DNA from: Linum tenue
Taxonomy: Eukaryota; Streptophyta; Magnoliopsida; Malpighiales; Linaceae
Length of the DNA stretch: 64,000 nucleotides
Direction: 5' to 3'
Assembly: GCA_946122785.1 (NCBI GenBank)
Contig: CAMGYJ010000007.1
Span: 4,542,909 to 4,606,908, forward strand
This document shows positions 54,437 to 64,000 of the stretch, one piece after another. The position numbers and the translations under genes are program-made. How positions within the stretch are numbered: position 1 is the first letter of the stretch; every line of letters begins with the position of its first letter. Under the pieces are notes generated by a model, which saw only the letters and a list, made by a program, of their open reading frames with translations, was not told where the DNA came from and made no database searches.

Positions 54437-56393
54437 CTTGAGTTACAAAGAAAGAAAGAAGAAGAAAAGTGGAAGCCTAAGACAGGAGAATTGCATTCCT
54501 GCTGCTATTGCTATTGTTATAGTTATGAATCTTATGATGGATCATTATTCATTAGTGAAAAAATTTGTTTTTTTCATAAAAATTAAATTTCATAGAGGAA
54601 TGTGAAATCGAAGTACTTAACTGCCTGAATACAAGAGTTGAAGGACTGATCGTGCAATTTTGTTTTTTTTTACTTGAAATGATCAATTCAAACCGGAGTT
54701 AGAAGGGACGACGCGACGCACGGCTCTGCATGCCTCGCCCGTTCAGTCCCGCTGTGCTGACCGGCCGACAATCGGCCATCAGTATTTGACCACGTGGCCT
54801 CCGCCGACCGGCCCGCCAGTATCGGCCAAATCTCGATCCTTCTTCCTTCCTCTCTGACGACGGAGGCGGACGGCCACAGAGCTCGCAGCTACTGTGCCGA
54901 TGGCCCCCGCCGCCATTAATTCCGCAGCTAATGCCAGGCCCAGGTGCATGAATTCCACCCAGTCCCACCATTCCAATTCGCAATTTTCTTCGTATTATAT
55001 TGGCATCAACTGCAATCTACCATCTGGGTCCTTTCCATTCTGAGTTAGTGGGTGGTGGTAGGTGTTGGAATTTACGTTGCTGTTCATGCTATGGACAATC
55101 GATTATTTAATCGATTAGAGGAATTCCCCAATCGATTAAAAAACTACAACGAGTTTTAAAGCAAACAAAAAAAGATGTCGCTACTGTTTGTTTGCAATGC
55201 TATTTACTACTTTCTACATCTACTGCTGCAGTACTAATTGGCCACTAGAGAGTCGAGGGAGATGCTCTGGCTTTCCCCTGAAAGATCCGGCAGTGAAAGA
55301 TCTGTCCTTTTTTGGTGGGTTTTTTTTTTTTTTACAGCCCATGTGAATCAATAACATGCGCACAACCTGTTTGAATTATTGCCTGACAGAAGGGAAGTGA
55401 CCCTTCAATTTGGGTTTTCATGTACTTCACCGTGATTTCGTTTTCTCTAGTTTTGTCGTTAGTCCGATTTGTGCCCTTGCAGTCAAAATAGCTGTCTAGA
55501 ATGTATATACATTTGCGGGGTATATTTTATTTGACCAATGTCTGAGTTGCTTGTTATAAATTGAACAAGGCTGGCTCTTCCCTACACAATCTGAGAGAAC
55601 TTGGAAGAAGAAGAAGACGAGCAAGGAGTAAGAAGAGTCCTAGTTGCTCTTTGGTTCTCCTTTTCGTTGCTGGTCTTCTCATCAGTAACTTGTCGTCTTT
55701 TGTCTTTCCAAGTTATGTGGCGTAGTTTGGTTTGCTGGCTCCCGAGATCATCATTATATTATTATCATTGGGCTTGAGGTAAGGTTGTAACTTTCCTCTC
55801 AAGTTGGCCTCTCCATGTTGATGACGTTTGTAGTGATGATTTGATGGGCGGGGAGGTGTGGGCCCGACTTGGCTGCTATCAGATGTGTTTATGACTGATC
55901 AGCATCTTCTTCTGCTCCCTACTTCTATTGCCATCACAATTCACAATCTTTATCATGACTGCAAACTGAAAGAGACTGATAACAATCGATGAGTTGTTCT
56001 ATCTGGCTATCTTCATCTGATAGTAATACTACACTGTGATCATCAGTTCCTCCCTTCCAACATCCACATTACAGTCTCTTCTATATATTCTTGCTGTTAT
56101 TATGATAAGACAAAGTGGGAAATTTTGATTGTTCCTTGTGATCAGTTGTCATTAGTCACCAGGCATATTCCTCTCATCATAATAACCGCAAAATTGTCAT
56201 TGCATCAGATTCTCTGTTGTTGTCCTTTGCTCCTATTGATTCCTTTCATATTCCTTAGTAGTGGGGGATGCATATACATATGCTACGGTCATAGTTGTGG
56301 AGGAGATTGAGATAGTTGGGTGCAAAGAGAAAAGTGGAGCTTGTTCCACTGCTGGGAGAGGCTGATCTTCTCTACTGCTAAGGAAGAAAAGGG
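54437..56393. other. Right duplicated unit tail and ZIFL upstream region
   Basis: 54585-55040 is the C part of the right duplicated unit. From about 55040 on it is the upstream region of the transporter gene. Three AATCGATTA motifs lie within 42 bp (55097, 55109 and 55130). A TATAAATT at about 55556 probably marks a promoter, giving a leader of about 0.8 kb that may be spliced before the ATG at 56394. No coding gene seen. Confidence 0.5.
55556..55563 (+). promoter_or_regulatory. Candidate TATA box of the ZIFL gene
   Basis: TATAAATT is followed about 30 bp later by CTACACAATC, a plausible start site, and then a purine-rich leader (GGAAGAAGAAGAAGACGAG). It is the best TATA candidate upstream of the transporter, but the long distance to the ATG requires leader introns or a long 5' UTR. 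Confidence 0.4.
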
Positions 56394-59300
56394 ATGGCAG
56401 CAGCAGCAGAAGAAGAGTATACAGTTCCACTGTTGAAGAAGCCACAGTATTATGAGAATTGTCCAGGTTGCAAGGTTGATGAACAGAAAGAGTTGAAGAG
56501 AGGATTGCCCATCCGGGAGTTCCTTTCAATTTGGACTGTTGTTCTTTGCACAGGTACGGTAGGCCCTTAGTTCTAGTTGCTAGTCAATGTTTTCATTTGT
56601 TTTGTTTTGTCCTTCAAACAAATCATCTAGCCATGTTGGTAGCATAAACGTCAGAGACTTTTCTTGGTTTACAGAGCAACTCTGTACTTTTCTTGGTTCA
56701 AATGTACTGATATGCTCTCTTTTCTCTGCAGCTCTCCCGATATCATCTCTCTTTCCATATCTCTATTTCATGGTGAGAATACATAGTATGTATGTAACAT
56801 TGGCTTCAAATAAAAATGTTAACATGCTAAGGAAGTGCGATTTGTAAAGAGTTCTGTTTCTTAGAACTGTGTTTTCATTTTCAGTCATCGAGAGATAGTT
56901 TAAGGTTAGTCAGCAATTCAGTAAGAGGAGTAAAGCAAGAAACGGAGCTGGCCATAGAGTTGTACATTCTTTCTTCTTACAGCATATGGTTATATTTATA
57001 ATTGATTCATATTTTCAGATTAGGGACTTCAATGTTGCAGAAAAAGAAGAAGACATCGGTTACTATGCTGGTTATGTTGGTGAGTTTGTTTGCAGTACTA
57101 ATGATACCCCCTCTACTTTTTATATTATTTGAACTTATCCCTGTGAAGCAATCTAATATCTCCTTGATGTTTTGAAGGATCCTCATTTATGTTTGGCAGA
57201 GCTTTGACTTCTGTTCTCTGGGGAATGGTGGCTGATCGCTACGGTAGAAAGCCTGTTATACTCTTTGGGACTTCATCAGTGTTAGTGATCGCAGCTAGCT
57301 TCTTTTTTTAAAAAAATATCTCCATTGACCTTTTTAAAGCTTACAAGTTACATCCATGCCTGAGCTATGATGCATTTCTCTCTGCCAGGGTTATTTTGAA
57401 CACTATCTTCGGACTCAGTGTAAACTTTTGGATGGCTGTTATCACAAGATTCCTACTCGGGTGCTTGAATGGTTTACTTGGTCCAATAAAGGTATAGTTG
57501 TTCTTTCCCATGTACTTCGTTGTTCGTTTACCTGACCAAATATTGAAAGTTCAACACTGTCTCACTGCCAAAATACAATGGAATTCCAGGCATATGCAAT
57601 TGAAATTTTCAGACATGAACATCAAGCCTTGGGTTTGTCAACGGTGAGTAGCTTTGTTGATCTGTTACATTTTTCACTCCGGAGAAACAAAAAAGAAAGA
57701 CTAAATAGAGTTTAATTTCAACCAGATCACCACAGCGTGGGGTATAGGATTGATTATTGGTCCAGCTCTAGGAGGTTTCCTGGCCCAGGTACGTACACAA
57801 TATCATAATTTATGTATGTTTGCAACTATAGGCTAATAGTAGTAATAACACTTGCACTGTAGGTGGTCACCATTTTATGAGTGATGCATTGATGAACTTT
57901 CTGTACTTGATCATTAAGAATAAAAAATTTCCATTGTACTTGGTGTTGGTGCAGCCAGCTGAGAAATATCCAGCTCTGTTCTCCAAGGATTCTTTATTTG
58001 GGAGGTTGGTGAATTGCTTGGCTTTCCTTTTGAGGTTTGCTCTGTTGACATAAGGTGTTCTTCTATGGTTTTTAATGGTGGTTTAAAAAATTCTGTGTAA
58101 TGCAGATTTCCCTACTTCTTGCCTTCTCTGGCTATATCAATTATTGCTGTTGGAGTAACGATTGCTTCTTTCTGGCTCCCGGTGAATATCTTGACTGCTC
58201 CCATTTATTGTCTATTCTCGTATGATTGCTGGAAGTTGATTCTTGTCTCATAAGTTAACCCAACTGTCCCAATCAAGATTGTTTTTGTTGTATTAGTTGA
58301 ATTGAGTCTCAACAAAAAATCTTTAAGTACGCAGGAAACATTGCATAACCATAAGGAAAAGAGGGCAGCATCCGACGACTCCTATGATGCTTTGGAGACT
58401 GCATCTGGTGATGGTGGGTTGAAGGAAGACGATGGGAACACAGTAGCGATTACCGAACTGAAGAAGCAACCAGCAAGCCTTCTTAGAAATTGGCCTCTGA
58501 TGTCATCTATCATGGTCTACTGCATCTTCTCACTTCATGATATGGCTTATACAGAGGTACATCATCTCTTACTTACTACTCCATATCCATTAGTTCGATC
58601 TCTATAGAAGGATTTGAGAGGTTGGAGGTCTTTGGGTAGGCATGGGATATATTTACAGGGCTCATTTTCCCGTTATTTGTAAGATGACTAATAACACGGC
58701 AGGTTTCACAAGCATATGGTATAGAGTAAAAGGTTGGTTGACCCGCTGCTTTGTATTGTGTAGATATTTTCGTTATGGGCAGTGAGCCCCAGAAAGCTCG
58801 GCGGACTTGGATACTCGACGCAGAATGTTGGTGAAATTCTGGCAGTGTCAGGTAGGTATCTTAATTTTCACAACCTTAGCAGGCTACCAAAAAAATGCTT
58901 GCTTAATCTTAAAAAACAATAATAACAATATCCAAGGCTTTAGCTACATAAATGACATGGTAACGCTCTGCTGAAGACATATTATTGGTGTTGTAACTAC
59001 TGTAGGCTTTGGACTGCTTGTGTTCCAACTCGCGCTATATCCATATGCGGAGAGGCTTCTCGGACCTGTAATGGTGAGCCGCCTTGCTGGGGTAAGTATT
59101 TCAACTCCTCGTCTGCCATTACTTTGTTCACATGCATCTTCCAGGGTCTGCCTGAAAGGATTTGTGTCCATTTTGATTCTTTTTGTGGTGGGTTTGGGAA
59201 AGAACTTATGATGGTTGTTTGTTGGAACTGGAATTGCAGTTCTTATCCATTCCATTGTTGGCAAGTTACCCTTTTCTGTCGAAATTGTCGGGCTTCAGTC

Positions 59301-60140
59301 TGGGTGTGCTGATAAACTGCGCATCTGTATTGAAGAATCTCCTATCCGTAAGTTCAACAACAATAGATTACTGTGTAGTTGCTTGGTATCACATTTAACG
59401 ATAGCAGGATGGTGTTACTTCTTGCTCCTGACTATGTTTTTTCTTTCTGCCACACACCACTAGGTATCAATTGTCACCGGCTTGTTCATGCTGCAAAACA
59501 ATGCAGTGGTAAACTTGGTTCCTTGCTGATTTTCCTTCTTACTTGTTTTGTTAGTCTTTCTTTGGGCGTGAATAACTTGTCGGATGTTGTGAATGAACGA
59601 AACAGGAGCAGCACCAGAGAGGAGCTGCGAATGGGATAGCAATGACAGCAATGTCTCTGTTTAAAGCAGCTGGTCCTGCTGGTGGGGGTTCTCTGTAAGT
59701 CAACTGCCACACCCCCTTTGCTTCTGATTTTGGTCTGCAGAGAATGAAATGAACCATTTAACCATACTACGAATCAAACAACATACACACAAGGAGCACA
59801 CAAACAGCTGGAGTTGAAAATTTAAATGGTTTCTGTCGTGTGTGTGTGTTGCATCTGTGCAGGTTTTCTTGGGCTGAAACGCGTCAGGATGCAGCCTTCC
59901 TTCCAGGTAAATGATGAATGATTTAGTTTTGCAGTTCCCTGTGTGACGATGGCTGCGTATGTTTCTTCTTCCGTTTGGTAATGAGATGATTGAACCCGGT
60001 CTGGACGGATGGTATTTGTGTGTGGCGCAGGTAACCAAATGGTATTCTTCGTGCTGAACGTGGTGCTGGCAATTGGGGTGGTGTTCACTTTCAAGCCATT
60101 CTTAGCCCAGCCCCGAGGTCGAACAGCAGCAACACAATGA
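56394..60140 (+). CDS. ZIFL1: ZIFL-type major facilitator superfamily transporter
   Basis: Seventeen exons: 56394-56553, 56732-56772, 57019-57079, 57178-57280, 57389-57491, 57590-57643, 57726-57788, 57955-58004, 58106-58181, 58335-58556, 58764-58851, 59006-59091, 59240-59347, 59464-59508, 59606-59694, 59863-59906, 60031-60140. All are GT-AG and they encode 500 residues. ZIF1/ZIFL proteins are 12-TM H+-coupled carriers of the tonoplast or plasma membrane, linked in Arabidopsis to zinc or nicotianamine storage, potassium and auxin transport. Visible: conserved N-terminal [14 protein letters not shown], the MFS loop motif [56 protein letters not shown], an acidic central loop ([20 protein letters not shown]) and the [20 protein letters not shown] motif in the second half. 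Length is normal. Substrate cannot be fixed. Confidence 0.92.
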
Positions 60141-60814
60141 CCTAGCTGCTGCTATACTCTCCTAGACTCCCCTACTACTACTACACATCAGTTTTTTAGC
60201 AAATATCAGTTCTGGCTTTGTCTCCATAAGGCCTACTTCAAAGGAAAGTGAACTCCATGCCAAGGCGTCTTGCCCGGAAGGCAAATGTAATGTAAAGCAA
60301 TCAAATAAGCTCAGCAGAAAGGAGTGATAGATAGGACTGATCTCGTCTTTCCCCCACTAGGGAAAAGGAACAGGTCTAGCATTCGTGCTATTTGTTGTTT
60401 CATCCTACTTGTAACAGAATCTCTTCCAGCAAACTACATTGATTTCATTCTCTTCTTTGCTCGGAACTAGTGTGGGTTCCGAGGCTAAGCATGTAGATGA
60501 TAAGATGCAGTGCCAGAGAAGCAGATGAAGAGGCTTGTGAATCTGCAATCTTGCTAATGAATACTTTCTTCAGTTTCTGCCAAAAAAGAAAACAAATGTC
60601 CTCCTGCTCCTTCCAAAAAGTCCCGCCCAACCTCCGACCTTCCTTGACTCGCACGACATTAGTATGAAGTACAAGTATGCAAAGCGGGAGAAGGCCCTGC
60701 ACCTCTCGGAGGAGAGTCCATCTGAAATACAGAGAATGGGCCGGCCCATCTTTCCTGGGCCGGCCCAAGCCAGTCAATCTGAATTATCATGAGATTGCAA
60801 TTGCATGACTTTCG

Positions 60815-60955
60815 AAATTCGAGGTAGGTCAGGGCAGATCGAGGAGACAGTGTACCAATATTTGATATGTTTCGTTGCGGGGTGAGTATTACTCATCTAG
60901 AACAAATCAAATAGGTCGGGTAAAACGGGATCAGTCGAAATTGTCATCCCTAGTT
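60815..60955. mobile_element. Right-end fragment of a family-2 hAT MITE
   Basis: GGTCAGGGCAG, GGTCGGGTAAAACGGG and GTCGAAATTGTCATCCCTA match the right subterminal region and TIR of the MITEs at 42803 and 50890. The left end is missing. Confidence 0.6.
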
Positions 60956-61337
60956 TATATTGTTTAGAGATTCATCGTACTCGCTCTCTGCAGATCGATG
61001 ACAATTTGACCATGAATGTGGTGTGTGACTCCATTAGCCATGTAAAACAGTAAAAGAACTTATGTTTCAGAAATCCTACACTACCGGTCGATCTGACCCA
61101 AAATAGCATATATCAAATCCCAAATGGTAAGTGGTTTTAACTATATGAAACAATTGAATCGCATTTTTAATACAAAATACTTTATCACTAATTTTTTTCG
61201 ACATAACATATGGTACGATTTCACAATTATTGCTTCGGGATATCTGATAAAATTATTATTAGTCTTATTATTGTTATCTTATCTCATATTTGTAATTTGT
61301 TTACAACTATTTCTATCATGGTCTGGACTCTGGAGTG

Positions 61338-61440
61338 ATGGCAATGGGGCGGGTCAGATACCTCAATATCAATGCCCCGTCTCACGCTACTGCAGGTCAG
61401 GGAGGGCGGGTTGACCCACTCTTACATGTTATCTGAAAAA
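61338..61440. mobile_element. Left-end fragment of a family-2 hAT MITE
   Basis: GATGGCAATGGGGCGGGTCAG, ATACC, GCAGGTCAGG and GGGTTGACCCA follow the order seen at the left ends of the 42803 and 50890 copies. No clear right end; possibly continuing in decayed form to about 61900. Confidence 0.5.
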
Positions 61441-62013
61441 ATACACGCAAAATTTTACTTTTTTCAATAAAATGAAGGGGAAAACACTTGTATAGGAAAA
61501 CAGTGATAATAAAATGGGTAATTGAGTTTAATTAGTTAAAATGTCAACTCTAACTAGTTGAAGAATCGTCAAAATTAGGAAAAATATTAATATACCGTAA
61601 GAAATTGAGGTAGAATGGGTCAAGAAATGCAGCTGCAGATCTGGGGGCGCCCCAAGGCCACGACCCAGCCCTCTCCTGAATCCAGAGCTAGTATATCCTT
61701 GTAAATTTTTTATTTTTGGCATCTCAGTCCTATCCACCTCTTTTTTAAATGTGACATAGTGCTATATCCTATCCTCGATCCGCCGCTGAAAAAATGGAGG
61801 GACAGGTTAAAAGTAGATATTCATAGCCCACCCCATGCTACTACGAATCGGATAATACCCGCCCATCCCGATCAGGTCGGTATTACCCGGGACGGGTTCA
61901 AATTGCGGTCCGGTGCTGTTCAAATGTCGGATCGTCTGTTGTGTTATTTGGCGCGTCAAGGTGGGAGAGGGTAGAGTGATTTATACTTTTACAGATAGCT
62001 GTCGTCATCGAAA

Positions 62014-63635
62014 ATGGCTGCCGCAGCAGCATTTATCGCTCATGCCACCAACTTCCTTCTGCTTCCTTCATCAGCTTTGGCGCCACTCGATCGCCTCTTC
62101 CATCGACCAATTCAATTGCTAGGTTCGTTCTCTTCGGCTTGCAGTCGCCACAATCCCCCTTTTTTCTTGAACTTTTCATCGTTCGTGGATGTCTTTCCGC
62201 TTCTTGCTTTCTAGATTGTTGGACGAATCCTGCTGATTGCCACTGAACTGAATAGGTTTAAGGGTCTGTGGATCATGAACTCATAATAAGCTTGAATTCT
62301 CTATTTCAGGGCGATTTAGCCTTTTGATAGTCGGGGTTTGGAGTCAAAACTTGAAAAACTTTCTCGCTTGAATTGGGGGATGAAGTAAACATATATTAGC
62401 TTATGAGACCATGGAGGCATTAGAGGAGCTCAAGCTTCTACTTCTTTGTTGTCAAACTTACCATCATCTAAGCTTATGAAGAGGAAGAAGTAAACATGAA
62501 CAGAAAGGCTTAGTTGAGTTTTCAAAACCTGATGGTTTACTTTGTTATTCAATCAAAAGAATCAGGAGTTAAAGTCTCAACAGATGCATATAGATTTTGG
62601 ATGCATTTTATTAGATATTCCTAGGAGAAGAAGCCCTAAAATTTTGTCTAGTGTTCAAGTAGGTAAGGGGGTGAATATGAGATACTAATGGTATCTGCTT
62701 GGTTGTTTTATACGAATGGATATTTTTTAATGTAGAAGGGGGGGTTGATGGTCTCTGCAAATATGTCTGTTGTTATGTCAGGACTCAGGTTGGAATACAA
62801 GATTTGGAGTTATCCGCTAACAGTTTAGTTTTGAAATCAGTATGGGATTTTTGTCGCCGGATGCACTACTTTGTGCAATGGAAATATTCACCCATGTTGC
62901 CTAGAAACTGTGGTTTTCTTATTCAGAGTTCAAGACTTGCTAGAGAAATGAGTACTAGAATAGTTGAGATGTGGGTTTCTGTGTCAATGGAAGATCCGTT
63001 TATTTGAATTCTGTGTCAACTTGGTGAAGATATGTTTTACTGCTGCCTTCCTTTTTTCTAGTTGTTTAATTCGACATTGCAGAATTATGCACATCAACTT
63101 CTGTTTGCCTAACATTGGTGCCTTTTTGGCTTTGCAGTGACAGTGGTAGGAAGGTTGAAGGTCCAGAGCTCCTTGAGGCGATTCGCTGTCCAATAATTAA
63201 CAATCTACTCAAGTATCTCCCTGTATGTGATACAACATCTAGTGATTGACTTTTTATTCTCATGTTGCCAATGTGCTTTGTTTCATCTAATTTGATTACC
63301 GTCATTTCTGTTTCAGGAATCAAGCAGTAAATTAGTGATAGGAGTCTTCTTTGGTGCACAACCACCAAATCAGCAAGTGTTCTAATTGGTTTTTCTTTTG
63401 CGAATACTCCTTTTTAGAATTTCTGGCCATTATCCCTTCTTTGTGATGTTCTTTTCAAGATCTGAGTCTTGGGGTAAGCAGTCACAGGTCACCAGCTGTA
63501 TTTCTACTATGTTACTTGGGGATTTCTTTTCTTGTGATGTAAAACTAGACATGCTAAGAACTTATGTTGCTATTCTCAGGTAGATGTGGACATCGCGACC
63601 CATGTAACCATCTCAGATGGAAGTCCTAACCGAAG
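62014..63635 (+). CDS. Unidentified multi-exon gene, partial model
   Basis: I do not recognise the protein. Candidate exons with good GT-AG borders are 62014-62122 ([20 protein letters not shown], an Ala-rich, organelle- or secretory-like start), 63138-63222 ([20 protein letters not shown] then NNLLKYLP), 63317-63376 ([19 protein letters not shown]) and 63580-63635 ([19 protein letters not shown]). The last three splice together in frame. The first does not join exon 63138 in phase, so at least one exon between about 62123 and 63137 is missing from this model. No stop codon was found before the window end region and the gene may end in a further exon or run past the edge. The smooth in-frame joins argue for a real gene; function unknown. 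Confidence 0.45.
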
Positions 63636-64000
63636 GTAAATGACCATACATCTCGATCGGAAAAGAATCGATAGAAAAAGTTCACCAGGCCAAATTTAAT
63701 ATCTTTGTCGTATTCTTCTGAGCCTGTGTCAGGTAAATTCTGTGTAACACAGTGATTATATTGTGTTAACAGAGGCGTGCACTTATTTAGTTTCTTCTGC
63801 TACTAAGAATGGCATCGGAATTGTCATTCTTTTGTTAAAGACATGAACAAAAGGTAGGACCGACATTGCATTCACTCCGGTTTAGTTCAATTCGATCCAC
63901 TTTTCTTTAGTATTTATAATACTCATAGCACCAAAGACCGTACCACATTATAATTTGGTTTGCTGCGATCCAGTACCGACAAAACCATTGCACACCCTTT
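63636..64000. other. AT-rich window edge
   Basis: Either intron or 3' flank of the unidentified gene. I see no further exon with recognisable similarity. Confidence 0.3.

Larger units (their letters stand above)
60141..62013. other. Intergenic with decayed MITE pieces
   Basis: About 1.9 kb. It holds the ZIFL 3' UTR (to about 60430), an unassigned GC-richer stretch (60440-60780), and MITE remnants: 60815-60955 ends GTCGAAATTGTCATCCCTAG like the right end of family 2, and 61338 begins GATGGCAATGGGGCGGGTCAG like its left end. No gene recognised. Confidence 0.5.

Noticed and set aside
60445..60777. 110-codon minus-strand frame after the ZIFL gene
   Set aside because: No domain, no promoter or splice signal recognised, and unlikely to be more than chance.
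62699..63007. 102-codon frame within the unidentified gene at the right edge
   Set aside because: Its borders do not coincide with splice sites that would join the neighbouring exons, and I see no family similarity.

Overview
The window is nuclear DNA from a flowering plant, most likely a eudicot. Genes are split by short GT-AG introns, every recognisable protein has its closest relatives among plant families, and the space between genes is AT-rich and full of plant MITEs and a plant L1-type LINE. I cannot fix the species from the sequence.

Layout, left half. (1) <1-1983 (-): a plastid PGR7/GluTR-binding-protein-like gene whose 3' end lies outside the window. (2) 2598-5464 (+): plastidic glucose-6-phosphate dehydrogenase. 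(3) 6305-6529 (+): a small secreted cysteine-rich peptide. (4) 7258-8902 (+): mitochondrial ATP synthase epsilon subunit. (5) 10335-14743 (+): exocyst subunit EXO84B, complete apart from one in-frame TAG. (6) 17156-20726 (-): a two-RRM RNA-binding protein with a U12-type intron. (7) 22388-24416 (+): a SET-domain protein like SDG40. (8) 25141-27447 (-): a HOTHEAD-like GMC oxidoreductase. (9) 28136-~29980 (+): a decayed CPSF73-II pseudogene.

Layout, right half. (10) 31491-32570 (+): an intronless MKK4/MKK5-type MAP kinase kinase. A broken downstream copy of its 3' half and 3' flank lies at 38450-40692. Between the two copies sit a TRIM retroelement and a Pack-MULE carrying part of a formin gene. 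(11) 41266-41634 (-): a KIC/PBP1-type EF-hand protein. (12) 42-55 kb: a transposon-rich zone with no host gene. It appears to be a tandem duplication of roughly 2 kb ancestral units whose two copies later took different insertions: hAT-type MITEs, a LINE inside a hAT MITE, and a Mutator-type MITE inside another hAT MITE. (13) 56394-60140 (+): a ZIFL-type major facilitator transporter. (14) ~62014-63635 (+): exons of an unidentified gene.

The genes are ordinary housekeeping, signalling and transport genes that do not form one pathway. Several are divergently paired (PGR7/G6PDH, RRM/SET, GMC/CPSF73-II), so they share upstream regions. From memory, PGR7, this RRM gene and MKK5 are near neighbours on Arabidopsis chromosome 3, and ATP synthase epsilon and MKK4 are neighbours on chromosome 1, so the window probably preserves an old gene block. 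The novelty is in genome dynamics: a gene-capturing Pack-MULE, nested transposons with matching empty sites, a U12 intron with apparent AT-AA ends, and a single nonsense codon in an otherwise complete exocyst gene.
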